Of a DNA stretch of 64,000 bases, positions 1 to 9,559 are shown one piece after another (the first letter of the stretch is position 1; every line of letters begins with the position of its first letter). The notes beneath the pieces were generated by a model. The model saw nothing but the letters and a program-made list of their open reading frames with translations, was not told the origin of the DNA and did not search any database. The position numbers and the translations under genes are program-made. Source of the DNA: Micrasema longulum (Eukaryota; Arthropoda; Insecta; Trichoptera; Brachycentridae); contig JAGVSM010004547.1 in assembly GCA_022494885.1 (NCBI GenBank), positions 124,001-188,000 of the forward strand, in the 5' to 3' direction.

Positions 1-235
1 ATTATATTGAGGGGACCATACTAATGAAGCGAATTCGAGTTGACTTCGCACATAAGTATAGTAAAGAAGTTTTAATGTATTTGGTGATGAGAATGGCTTG
101 GAGATTCGTAAGATAAAGCCTAGAAGTCTGTACGCCTTATCTACTATTGTATTTATGTGATCTCTAAATAAAAGCTTATCATCCATCAGTACACCCAAAT
201 CTCTTGCTTTCATTGAACGATTGACAATTTTCCCA
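1..235 (-). pseudogene. Non-LTR retrotransposon ORF2 fragment (downstream of RT core), cut by window edge
   Basis: Read on the minus strand, an uninterrupted frame of about 75 codons runs from about 235 to the window edge. It carries the block normally found after the catalytic core of CR1/Jockey-type LINE reverse transcriptases: a DLGVLMDDKLLFRDHI motif, then KAYRLLGFI, then YVRSQLEFASLVWSP. This part binds template and product and is not catalytic. There is no start codon and no recognisable RT core upstream, so this is a truncated insertion whose 3' side lies outside the window. The clade cannot be fixed from this piece. Confidence 0.85.
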
Positions 236-1085
236 GATAGTTAGTATACAAGAAATGTTTATGAATTATTTGCTCCTTAAATAAATAGACAGGTAAAATA
301 TTTTTGTATAATATAAGAAAGAGAAAATAAAGTATTCTGTAAAAGATTAGGAGGTATTTTTTTATTTTAGTGTAATTAAAAAATATTAAAAACATAAAAT
401 ATTCCTATAATTAAAGGGCAACAAAATACGTATATCATTGAAAAAAAGTGTTAATATTTTAAATTTGAATCCAGGATAGTGCGTATTTTTTCAAAAAATG
501 AAAAATTTTAAAGTTAGGGATTTACGAAATATTATTAGTAAAACATTCTTTTTTTTTAAATCTGACAAGATAGTTGGCTGTGACCTGATTAAGGAACTTC
601 TTCGCGTTTGTAAAAGTTTTGCCGCCGTGTTAAAATGCAAATAGCATTTCGTGAATAAATAATATAACATGATCTTAGGTGTTTGTATCTTAATAATCGC
701 TCGTATGTTCGATGGCAGAGCCAATTCTCAATATTTCCACTCTAATTCAGCCACTTACCATTACCAAGTCCTCGTCCTTCAAATGTTGTAATCAAACATA
801 ATCCCATTAATCATTGGTGTTAAAGAATGATGGATTAATAATTATTTTCAAATCAATGCTGTCTACTAGCTAACGTGCCTCCCACAAAAGGTTATTATTA
901 ATAACACCTAATATACTATGTTTTCAAATATATAATATCATTCGAGTAATATGTGCATGCGAGAGGTAAACTACGGTAATTCCAAATATGACGAAATTCA
1001 GTTATTATTATGTCGAAACTAAATTTTTGTCCTCCATTGCGAGGTAAATAGCCTCTAATCTCTAGAATAACAAAGAGAAAGAGGG
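236..1085. other. AT-rich DNA without recognised gene
   Basis: Short minus-strand open frames exist here but have low-complexity, Phe/Leu/Ile/Lys-rich composition expected of AT-rich DNA. I see no repeat family, splice-like structure or RNA gene. Confidence 0.6.
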
Positions 1086-1760
1086 AAATTGGATATAAAA
1101 AAATGTTGTCCCACGCGCGGTAAAAATAAGACTTTTAAGTTTGTAAGTGAAAATTCTTGATGGAAGTTCATTGTAATTTAATAAAAATAAAATAAAATAC
1201 TTAAACTCATTAAAATAGCATTATATAAACTCATTAGTTAACCCGAAAAAAAAATTTGATAATGATCCTTAAGATAAAAAATACTTTATTTAATTTACTT
1301 TCAAATAACTTTGAATTATCTATCCTTACCTCTGTTTTGTATAAATACATTGAACTCCTTAATGAAGATACCAGTCTCGAAGATGTCGCGAAAGCGACGA
1401 AACCAGTCATTGGGTATTCCAAATTTGTGGATTAAAGTATCACTCGTCTTTTATTTATATAATAAAAAAAATAAGACCATTTAATTCCACCGCAAAGTTT
1501 CTTGAAAATGTATGAAATAAAATGATAAAAAATATATTAATGAAAACAAACTACTTTGAACGTCGCTTGTTCATATGAATCAACCAATGATAGGAGAGTT
1601 GTGAAAGATTTTCGGTTTACGGTACGCTAATAGACCAATCGTCAGAACTGACCGAGAAGAAGCGGAAGAGAACGTGAGATGTCGCATGCGGAGTAATTTC
1701 AGAAAAACAACACTTCAAAAAATTATAGCGCTGATAATACATAGAAATGATAAAATATTT
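1086..1760 (+). mobile_element. MITE family M2, copy 1, split by an insertion
   Basis: The left piece (about 1086-1135, GGAAATTGGATATAAAAAAA then CGCGCGGTAAAAATAAG) and the right piece (about 1475-1760, GCAAAGTTTCTTGAAAATG through AGCGCTGATAATAC) match consecutive parts of the intact copies at 2600 and 59277. About 340 bp in between are foreign. The insert ends with GAAGATGTCGCGAAAGCGAC followed by GAAACCAGTCATTG, a module that recurs at about 33045-33085. There is no coding capacity. M2 is non-autonomous; what mobilises it is unknown. Confidence 0.7.
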
Positions 1761-1816
1761 TAAAGTTTATATTTGAAGCACTAACTTTGCGGTTATTCAA
1801 TATAATAATATAAATA

Positions 1817-1869
1817 AAACAACTTTGTTTTTAACCACACCAAAATAGTGGTTAAAAACAAAGTTGTTT
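1817..1869. repeat. Perfect 22-bp inverted repeat with 9-nt loop
   Basis: The left arm (1817-1838, AAACAACTTTGTTTTTAACC then AC) is the exact reverse complement of the right arm (1848-1869), 22 of 22 bases, around a 9-nt loop. It lies just after M2 copy 1 and would form a strong hairpin as RNA or cruciform DNA. It is not part of any family I recognise here. Confidence 0.95.
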
Positions 1870-2401
1870 AATTTTAATTTTTTTATGATAAAATGTTTCT
1901 TTGACTTAGTTAAATAGTCAATTAACCAATGAAAGATATTAAAAAAACCCATTAAATTTCCTCGTTCTTATTTTATTATTGTAACTCCTTTCCACATTAG
2001 AGGTAAAAAAACAGTAAGAAAACATGCAGTACTAAAAAAACCTCCTAATCATATGTTATACAGAAAAATATTACAGTATTAGCTATTGTGTTATTAGCAT
2101 TACTGCTTATTTTTAACAACAAAAAACATGAAATAGGGTTGGCCATTTCCTGAGATAAAATAATTGGTTGGTTTATCAAAAATCTAAACAGATTTTGCAT
2201 GATAATAATTTTTTGAAAATTAAAACGTATTGTGGATATATAGGCACCCTTTTAACATTGGAATATTTAAAAACATAAAACTAAATTATTCTTACAAAAT
2301 ATAATCTTAGAATGAATAAATACCACTTATTTTACTAATTACAAAATAGTGTTTTTTTCTATCGCGGGAAAAAAATTATTTGGATTTACTGGTTTATTTA
2401 C
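1870..2401. other. AT-rich DNA without recognised gene
   Basis: Nothing identifiable. Composition is strongly AT-rich, with homopolymer A/T runs and no open frame of note. Confidence 0.6.
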
Positions 2402-2419
2402 TTAACCCTTATACTGCTA

Positions 2420-2439
2420 AACAACGATATATCGTTGTT
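2420..2439. repeat. 20-bp perfect palindrome at the piggyBac-like terminus
   Basis: AACAACGATATATCGTTGTT is its own reverse complement and lies 14 bp inside the left terminus of the piggyBac-like element. Subterminal palindromes of this kind often serve as transposase-binding sites in DNA transposons; that role is an inference here. Confidence 0.9.
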
Positions 2440-2599
2440 GTTAATCCCTATCATAAAGTTCTAACTAGACTGATGCTGACGTCATAATCCCCAAAAGGGT
2501 AAATGAATTCGGGAACTGCTTGTTGCACTTAACCGTCAGTGGTATAAAACATTTTCAAAACATAAAAATGACTTATTCGACGGCTTATTATTTAGTTTC

Positions 2600-2965
2600 G
2601 TACCTATTTCAGCCCTACGGAAAATTTTATACAAAAAATGTTTTCTTACGCGCTGTAAAAATTTAAGCATTAAATTGTACGGCAAAGTTTCTTGAAAATG
2701 AATAAAAAATCATTAAATTTTTTTTAAATGAAAACGAACAACTTTGAACGACGTCACTTGTTCATATGAATCAATCAATGATAAGAGGGTTGTGTAAGAT
2801 TTCCGGTTTGCTAATCGTCAATGGACCAATCAACAGAACTAACCGAGAAAAAGCGGAAGAGAACTTGCGACGTCACACGCGGATTAATGTCAGAAATACA
2901 AAACTTTAAAATATCGTAGCGCTGATAATACGATACATAAAAATTGAAAAAAAAAGCTTTGTCTA
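2600..2965 (+). mobile_element. MITE family M2, copy 2 (nested in piggyBac-like element)
   Basis: The sequence matches the other M2 copies almost throughout: CCCTACGGAAAATTTTATAC, a GCGCTGTAAAAATTTAAGC block, GCAAAGTTTCTTGAAAATG, a GACGTCAC box, ACAGAACTAACCGAGAAAAA, a second GACGTCAC and AGCGCTGATAATACGATACA. There is no ORF. Its position inside the piggyBac-like element shows it inserted later. Confidence 0.8.
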
Positions 2966-3541
2966 TTAACATTTTTTTTTTAAAACCTCTAAACATCCTC
3001 ATTATAAATTTACTTATGTTGTTTAAATTCGCAGTGCTTTTAAGAAAAGAGAAACGACTAAACACGGGAAACTTCTAGCTAGTCGGGACCTGAAACTGAA
3101 CTTTTTTACATTCCAAAAACAGTGAAATAAAAAATAAATCAATGTTAATAGTTAGATTTTTAATCACTTATATGATATTTGAGGAAAATAATTATATTTG
3201 GTGTTTTCCCCGCTATTGAACCCGAGTCAGTGATTACGAAAATATTGTACTTCGGTAATGAATAACTAATTGAATACTTTACCTTTAATATAATAACTCT
3301 TATCTAGTGAGGTCCCTATATCACCGGAAAACCCCATAATTAAGAATATAAACAAATAAGTAAAGAGCCATAAAACATAAAAATAATTCACCATGGAACC
3401 TAATGATTGTCAATTAGGACGTTTGAATATAAAAAAATCATTTGTTAATTTATTATAATGGGTACCCACAGTAATGGGAAATCAAAATGTTTTAGCTGTT
3501 CATTAGATAGTAATTATTGCTCTAATAACAAAACGTAATTA
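2966..3541. other. Body of the piggyBac-like relic without recognised coding sequence
   Basis: This AT-rich stretch is where the catalytic part of a transposase would be expected, downstream of the N-terminal ORF on the minus strand. I cannot recognise the DDD domain or the C-terminal cysteine-rich domain in any frame. Confidence 0.55.
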
Positions 3542-3799
3542 TTACCATACAAACTCTATTCTACAAACAAAACGTAAATGAGGTATATCAGCTCGATATT
3601 GATCCTTCAAAAATACTTCAGAAAAAGCTTCTTCGATTTCGTGCTCTTCGTAAGAGTCATATTATAAATTATTATCACAACCACTTAAAAAAATATCGTT
3701 ATTGTCATATTCACTTTCGGAATAGGTTGAGCTGCTAAGCCTCCGAGTTTCTCGGCGAGGTACTCTTATTTCTTTATCACTTTCACTATCCGTTATCAT
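3542..3799 (-). pseudogene. Acidic Ser/Asp/Glu-rich N-terminus of a piggyBac-type transposase, one internal stop
   Basis: The frame starts at ATG 3799-3797 and continues 86 codons to a stop at 3544-3542, with one in-frame TAA at codon 46 (3664-3662). The first part reads MITDSESDKEIRVPRRETRR and continues Ser-rich and acidic; after the stop an acidic EEHEIEEAF block follows. Acidic, serine-rich, poorly conserved N-termini are characteristic of piggyBac transposases, and the TTAA-bounded setting supports this. No catalytic residues lie in this part. It could instead be an unrelated acidic ORF in a non-autonomous element. Confidence 0.5.
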
Positions 3800-4299
3800 T
3801 TTGAATAATATATTTTGTAAATTTATTCATAATAAAAAGGACGCTTTGCAGAGTTAAATTGTTAATTAGAGTAACAAAGTAAGATTAAAAATATATATAA
3901 ATGTAAAAAATATGTAATTTACCTCAGCTGTTTGTAATTTCGGCAACTGTTGTCTATCTCGCTCAGTCCATTATGCGTGAACTAGCTATTATCGAAACGG
4001 AATATTTTTCTTAGAAGAAATATCAATTTGTGAGACAGTTGTACAAAAACATATTTTTTTTAAATTTAAATTATATTATAACAACTACCAAGAAATAATA
4101 TCACTTCTTTGTACATTTACCGGTTACCTTTAGGTTTCAATCTAAATAACTCCATACAAACATTTAGACATACTCAAAATATTGTTGATTGAAATAACTT
4201 GCATAAAAAATTTAAAGTAATTTTAGGCATTACCTAGGAGGTGAAATAATTTATCAGATGAAACTTACCGACATCAATAAAGGTTTCAGCTCTTTTAGT

Positions 4300-4510
4300 T
4301 TGCAAAAGTCAACAGATGGAAGAGTTGAGGTAATGTAAAAATAATCATGAATATGTATGTGTAGACATACCCAGAATAGTGAATATCTCGCAGTGTGTAA
4401 AGTGGTAATTTAAACCAGCCAATGACAGATCATAAGTCCTGTAAATGCCTAGACTTCCATATTCCCTTGGCAAAAATGTTTTTCCTATCTGTTGCAACAA
4501 ATTTCAAGAT
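4300..4510 (-). repeat. Repeat family R8, copy 1
   Basis: The minus strand carries the R8 consensus order: CAACAGAnnGGAAAAACATT, a GGAAGTCTAGGCATTTACAG block, CTTATGATCTGTCATTGGCT, then CACTTTACACACTGCGAGAT. It lies inside the piggyBac-like element and has no coding capacity. R8 has at least seven further copies downstream. Confidence 0.75.
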
Positions 4511-5119
4511 ATATTTTACTCATTTTTTTTTTAAATGCATTGATGGAAGTAGTAGGTTTGATAATTTATAACAGAGCACTTTGCTCCGCAATTAACAAAA
4601 AAACTATAATAATTATTTCGTTTCAATAATAATAATGCGCCTTGAGATTGCAGTACGAGATCAGTTTGTTTGTTTTTATTTTCAATTAAGAAAGGGTTTA
4701 CAACCGCTGTACGAAAATTGTCTATTTGCGGCACGAGTTGTCCATCTTGCTCACTCCATTAGGCTTGACTTAGATATTTATGAAATGGAAGATTTTTGTT
4801 GGAATTGCTATTAATTGATAAAACAGTAGTGTGTTTGGAAAACAACGTATTCGATAAAATATTTTTGAAATGTATAAATAATAGGATTTCTGATTAGATT
4901 CTTGAAAAACTGCGTAGCAGCGTAAGGGTTAAATGTACAATACAGCACTATTACCAATTAGAAAATAAACACGATTATAAAATAAAACGATTTCAATTGT
5001 TATTTTACTGAGGATAACGTTAGGTTAGTACTTATTTTTAATTCGCCTATAAAACAGGATTAACACCCTCAATTCCCAACTATTTTCCAATTACCAAGAT
5101 GTCTCGAGTAAGTATTGGT

Positions 5120-5320
5120 CGGAGTTAACCCTTAAACGGATGGGCGGTAGTCGCCGGGAGCAGGGTAGGGGAATGTCGTGACAGCCCCGTCCCCCGGCTG
5201 CCCGGTCAGCACCTTGGACTGCTGAGCTATGCCAGTCTTGCGGGGCCATTTATTACCTCGGCCCTGCCACGTCACAGGGGGAATCCCATGAGAGGACCCC
5301 AATAAACGACCCCAAATATA
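5120..5320. repeat. GC-rich repeat island (GGGCGGTAGTC...CCCCAATAAACGACCCC)
   Basis: About 200 bp with far higher GC than the surroundings: GGGCGGTAGTCGCCGGGAGC near the start and AGGACCCCAATAAACGACCC near the end. A similar module (GGCGGTAGTCAACAACCCGG) occurs at about 46830-46860, so it is probably a dispersed element such as a SINE head or LINE 5' UTR. No frame stays open across it. Confidence 0.5.
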
Positions 5321-5579
5321 CTGCGAAGATGCGATGAACCATTGATGTTAATCTTCAAAGACAAATTTTCAATTACATGTGTTAATTTTTTTAATTCTTT
5401 CATTTCTTCGATTGTTAATGAATAGTTCTTTCCAAACTCCTTAGATAACTCTACTTCCTAAACATTGCTCACCTCATCTTATAAAATTGTTGCAGTCAGT
5501 AAAATAGTAAAAATTTTCTACTTAAACTCAAATACGCAATACGGCTCCACCCCTTATCTGTGTCGACCTGTATTAGAAA

Positions 5580-5747
5580 AAAAAATTGTGCCTTATTTTT
5601 CGATTCAGTGCCCTTAGTCGCGTATGGAATTCTTCCAGCGATGCCGCTATATTTTATAGCTTCTTGGAAGTACATTTGTCCGACTCGTGCTAACCATTCA
5701 TTTACATGACACCACTTATGCTCTTGCACACGAGGCGTTAGTGTCAA
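5580..5747 (-). pseudogene. Mariner-like transposase C-terminal relic, inverted copy
   Basis: Part of a minus-strand frame reads VNEWLARVGQMYFQEAIK, corresponding to the WFxxQxxxFYxxGI region near the C-terminus of mariner transposases. Its DNA also aligns with the plus-strand relic at about 5908-5965 (shared CCAAGAA-CTATA-AA core). The rest is degenerate. It sits head to head with the plus-strand copy. Confidence 0.45.
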
Positions 5748-6008
5748 TGGCTGCTATTCACGAGGCTTGGATTGAATTTGTTGATCACTCCTTACATTTA
5801 CCTAATCTAGCCCCAAGTAAATACCGACTATTCCCATAATTAATTGGAAATTAACTGAGATATAAATTTTTGGAACACAATCCTGTCACGTGCTGTAAAA
5901 ATAGGTGGTCAGCAGGGGTTGGAAAAATGTTCTGCCAAGAAACTATAGAAATATTGGAGCATCACTGGAAAAATTGCATACAAGCCCAGGGAGTCTTCGT
6001 CAAAAAAT
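5742..6008 (+). pseudogene. Mariner-like transposase C-terminal relic
   Basis: From ATG 5748 the frame reads AAIHEAWIEFVDH followed by LHLPNLAPSKYRLFP. This matches the third catalytic block of mariner transposases (SPDLAPSDYHLFP type), with the catalytic Asp replaced by Asn. A frame change follows, then WSAGVGKMFCQETIEILEHH and WKNCIQAQGVFVKK before a stop, matching the usual mariner C-terminus. Mariner transposases use a D,D34D triad; the first two Asp are absent here. The copy is dead. Confidence 0.7.
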
Positions 6009-6244
6009 AAAGAATATTTTTTTTTATTCACTTCAAAATAGGTCAGGGGTGAAACATCTCAATCAGCACTTGTACTATTATTCCAAAAACAGGGATATAT
6101 GACTTCAACAACGTAGGGTAGGATATGTTTATTAGCCACGCTCATTTTTATCAAGGCTCCGTGAAAGAGAAGAACAGGTTGTTACAGGTAGTATACGCAG
6201 CAAAACACCAGTGAGCTGTGGTGTAAATACATCCAACGATATGA

Positions 6245-6466
6245 ACGTGTACTAACAATGGTTATATAACCCTACAATGCTCTTCCGACATTGTAGCGCG
6301 AGAAGGATATATGCTGCTGCTTGTCTTCCTCGCTGTGATGAAATGCTGGGATACTGGAAGCAAGCCTCGGAGAACGGCTGGGAAAAAGCCCAAACATCAT
6401 AATCATCCAATTGGTGAAACACTCATGGGAATCGAGATTGTAGCAGATTTGGAACAGGTCGCTTAA
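6245..6466 (+). other. Unassigned open frame with a hydrophobic N-terminus (51 aa from ATG 6311)
   Basis: A stop-free frame runs from 6245 to TAA at 6464-6466. From ATG 6311 it predicts 51 residues starting MLLLVFLAVMKCWDTGSKPR, which resembles a short signal peptide followed by a basic segment. GC content is higher than in the flanks. I recognise no family, there is no promoter or splice evidence, and the stretch around it looks like old transposon DNA. It is recorded as a curiosity, not as a gene. Confidence 0.2.
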
Positions 6467-6474
6467 GTGCCATT

Positions 6475-7255
6475 CTTCCTAATTTAGTTACCTATTCTAC
6501 GAATTTTTTTTTTAATCTTATTTTTTATTCAGATTTATTATCTTAAAATTCTTTTGGTTTTACGTTAAATGTTTTATTTGTTTTGCATCGATTATTTTAT
6601 CATACAATAAATATTTTTTTATTTTAGATTTTTCTATGCTTTGTTATAGGGCGGGTTGTATATTGCACTACCCGCTCAATCGAACTGGAATAAAAATTAT
6701 TATTATTATTGGTCTTTTGCCTGTGTTTGGGATAACTTCTGAGAAAATTCTATGTAATCGACTAATCTGGGATTTGCTTGGAAGAATCCAATTTTTGTTT
6801 TTATACCTCAAATCCCTACCGAAGACGCGATCTATAATATTGTTAACCATTTGAAAAGTAGTTAAGGAATATTCACATAAAATTTCTCTCGGTATCAAGA
6901 GAATATTTGACAATACGTGATGGCAAAAGCCAGTAAAAACTCTTGACTCAATTGAGGAAAATAAATATTCGAGTGTCTTTGTGCAGGTTTATAGTTATTA
7001 TTATTACAACTGATTAAAAAATCAATGTTTAATTGGAAATCGTGTTTAGATACTGAGCATAAGTAGGTCTCCAAAGTGAGACTCCAATTCGTTCCGGAGA
7101 AAGCCAATATTATTTTCTTCGAAGAAAAAACGTTTATCTTAAAACTAAAATCGCCCAAAGAGAAATTAAAACTGTAAAACACCTGGACGACGAACTTAAC
7201 TGGAAACAACGTGTGTCTGAGAGGATGTAGAATACATTTCTGTATGAAAACCATA
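6475..7255. other. AT-rich DNA without recognised gene
   Basis: Contains minus-strand frames of 81 and 121 codons without recognisable motifs and with composition of AT-rich non-coding DNA. A GGGCGGGTTGTATATTGCAC block at about 6650 precedes a short ATT repeat. Confidence 0.5.
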
Positions 7256-7261
7256 ACCATC

Positions 7262-7425
7262 GTGATGGCTACTCTCAGGTAAAAATCATGAAAAAATAAT
7301 CAAGTGGACATATGTCCGTCTCGTGGTGTATAGTGGCTCGTGCGTCAACAATGATCGAGGTTCCGGCTACGATTCATGTTAGACTCAAAGTGAAATATTT
7401 ATTTGAAAGGTGGTTCACTTAAATC
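7262..7425 (+). mobile_element. tRNA-derived SINE fragment, family S2
   Basis: It begins with GATGGCTACTCTCAGGTAAA, then a tRNA-like head (CCGTCTCGTGGTGTATAGTG ... CGAGGTTCCGGCTACGATTC) and the tail AAATATTTATTTGAAAGGTG. The same module order recurs at about 16105-16300 and 29787-29960. The A-box and B-box-like parts are degenerate, so it is not a functional tRNA. Confidence 0.6.
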
Positions 7426-7429
7426 CTTA

Positions 7430-8370
7430 GAAATTATGGAATTAGTTTTTTTAAATTTGATATTACTTACTTGTTTAACAAGTTAAAACTTTTATTATTT
7501 TCATATACTCACCGTGAGTAAAATATTGGTATTACTTATTATGAATGTTATTTTCATATTACAACAAACTGTCAATGGGCTTTATCGCATAAAAGAGGTC
7601 TTATCTTTGGGTTCCAATCTGAAATTTTATAAAGAAAACCTTTTACCTAATACGCATATAATCAGCATGTCAAAATATGTCAACAACACAGATAAACTGG
7701 AAAATATATTAATTTATTTTCTCGGCTATAACATTACACAGTTATACCCTTTTAATGTAGTTTTTAAATAGCAAAACTGTTGTTTATCTCTTGCCAGTTT
7801 GATGATGGTCACTGGTAAAAGAATTCAGAATTAAAAGTGATTAAAACTGAAAAAAAAAATCAAAACGATTATGGTTTTTGTTTTTATTTTTTTCGCTTCG
7901 CAATGTAGCGTGCAATTCAGAATTGTCTATGGGTAAAAAGTGGATAGTAGAAAAAAACATGTTTTTTTATTTAATGTCTTTGATATTTTAGCCTTTCTAT
8001 GCTTATTACATTTATGTGCTTATAACATACATGCCTACTTTGAAACTAGTAGTTAGATAACATGTTAGTTCTTGAAAGCATTAGTTTAAAATTTCATTTT
8101 AATCTAGCGGATTTGTTCCTAATTTATTATACTCTTTACATGTTTTGCAATTTAATATTTTCATATTTATTTTAACTGCAATTTAACTTCATTGCTTTAT
8201 AAACTTACTTGTTTGCCTGATTTCTTTCCAGCATCGACTTACGTACAGTTTTTAACATATAAAAAATGCCATTTACGGCATTTATAAATATTTTTGATTA
8301 TTAGTTTTTCATTTATATCAAAATGCATTACATGTATTCCCCATGAGTTACAATAACTCATTTTGGTCCT
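7430..8370. other. AT-rich DNA without recognised gene
   Basis: Includes an 85-codon plus-strand frame (7514-7771) with no recognised domain. I found no exon-like or repeat structure. Confidence 0.5.
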
Positions 8371-8374
8371 TAAG

Positions 8375-8535
8375 ATAATTATTTATTTATTTACACCTTT
8401 TGTCAAAAATACAATTTTACGTTCACTTTGCCCAGCTAACAAGGGTACATACCCCGTTCCAAGCTAGGCAATTACATTCTTATAAATGATCATAGTCAAC
8501 ATATTAATAGAGAGCACAGACTAATAAAATATAAA
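8375..8535 (-). repeat. Probable antisense LINE 3' tail
   Basis: ATTATTTATTTATTTACACC followed by a moderately GC-rich block and AT-rich DNA looks like the reverse complement of a LINE 3' end with a TAAATAAATAA-type tail. No coding part is recognisable. Confidence 0.35.
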
Positions 8536-8568
8536 CTTACTCGTATATACATTTTGATACGTATACAT

Positions 8569-8660
8569 TCACACATACACATATATATATATACACACAC
8601 ATATATACACATGTACGTACACACACGTACATACACCCATGTGCATACACATACATACAA
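8569..8660. repeat. CA/TA-rich compound microsatellite
   Basis: Runs of CACA, ATATAT and TACACAC alternate for about 90 bp. A minus-strand open frame across it (Tyr/Val/Cys-rich) is only a translation of the repeat. Confidence 0.9.
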
Positions 8661-8839
8661 TTACATTTATTATAATATACATTCATGACAAAACACACAA
8701 TTATTGTAAAAACTAAAATATTACAACAAGCAAAATAAAGATCAAAATACAAATACACTAAAAATACATAAAATACATAAAATTTTAACAGTTGTTTATT
8801 CTCCGGTGACAGCTGCCATCAAGCGGAAGCGACAAAGGT

Positions 8840-9055
8840 GGCTGTTTTGTGACTACGGATGCGGCTTATCGTATCGTATTTAGTTTTCTAGCGATCCTGG
8901 ACGCCCACGGCAGACATTTTACAGGCAGTTCTCGTCTGAACTGCGGAACGCGGACTTGACTCGGTGAACGCACGGAATTTAGCCACTGACACGGAGGCCA
9001 GAAGATAATTTGTGGATACCATACGCTCGTCATAGAGAGCAAAGGTCTCATCACT
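8840..9055 (+). pseudogene. LINE ORF2 C-terminal tail, family L-GRP copy 1
   Basis: The plus strand encodes SDPGRPRQTFYRQFSSELRN, then after frame damage EDNLWIPYARHREQRSHH. The copy at 13195-13470 encodes the same order (WRPGRPLLTICGQFASELRY ... LWNPYAPHRERIW). A GRP motif followed by Trp/Arg-rich sequence is typical of the extreme C-terminus of several LINE clades, including RTE-like. Only this tail remains. Confidence 0.6.
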
Positions 9056-9160
9056 TATCATTTCTGTAGTATAGTCCCTAACAACGCCATAAAAGCCTGT
9101 ACGTGTGGATGTTTTAACCTAAAACCGGTGCAGAGATTCGGTTGTGTGGTCGTAATGACT

Positions 9161-9193
9161 CCGCTATTGGCGCCTGGCCATTGGCAATAGCGG
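9161..9193. repeat. Short hairpin, 9-bp perfect stem
   Basis: CCGCTATTG (9161-9169) and CAATAGCGG (9185-9193) are perfect reverse complements around a 15-nt GC-rich loop. It lies about 100 bp after the LINE tail. Confidence 0.8.
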
Positions 9194-9559
9194 GCTATTG
9201 GGGATACTCATTTTGCCTAAATCACAATCGCCCTGATATTTACGAACAGTTCAAAAGGAATTAAATTTTAGTATTATCTTTCCCCATAAACTATCATATT
9301 CATCCCGCGTAATCGAAATGAAACAGATATGAATATAAATTAATAAGTTATTCTCTTAAAAAAGCATATATTTAGAATATTGGTTATCTTCGCCGTATAA
9401 AATTATAGCATTACGATATTCGTGAATGCATTTTCAAATAATTTAATTGATGTTATTAGTTGATAAATTAAGTTAAGATGCACATAATGTTGTCAACATC
9501 GACCCTGACGATTAACGGCACACAGAATAAAAACCCAAAAAAACTAATTTTATATTATT

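Larger units (their letters stand above)
2406..4928 (-). mobile_element. piggyBac-like DNA transposon relic with TTAA target duplication
   Basis: Both ends abut TTAA (2402-2405 and 4929-4932), the target duplicated by piggyBac transposases. The terminal inverted repeats are CCCTTATACTGCTA at the left and CCCTTACGCTGCTA (reverse complement) at the right. A CCC-TTA start is typical of the superfamily. The minus strand carries an acidic N-terminal ORF (3542-3799) of piggyBac type, but no DDD catalytic domain is recognisable. The element has been invaded by an M2 MITE (about 2600-2965) and an R8 copy (about 4300-4510), and it has an internal duplication. It is therefore old and immobile unless supplied with transposase. 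Confidence 0.75.

Noticed and set aside
5128..5140. TTAACCCTTAAACGG as another piggyBac end
   Set aside because: No partner end with TTAA could be found.
6895..7260. 121-codon minus-strand frame
   Set aside because: No domain, no coding-like codon use and no splice signals; length is not exceptional for 64 kb in six frames.
8537..8758. 73-codon minus-strand frame rich in Tyr, Val and Cys
   Set aside because: It translates the CA/TA microsatellite.
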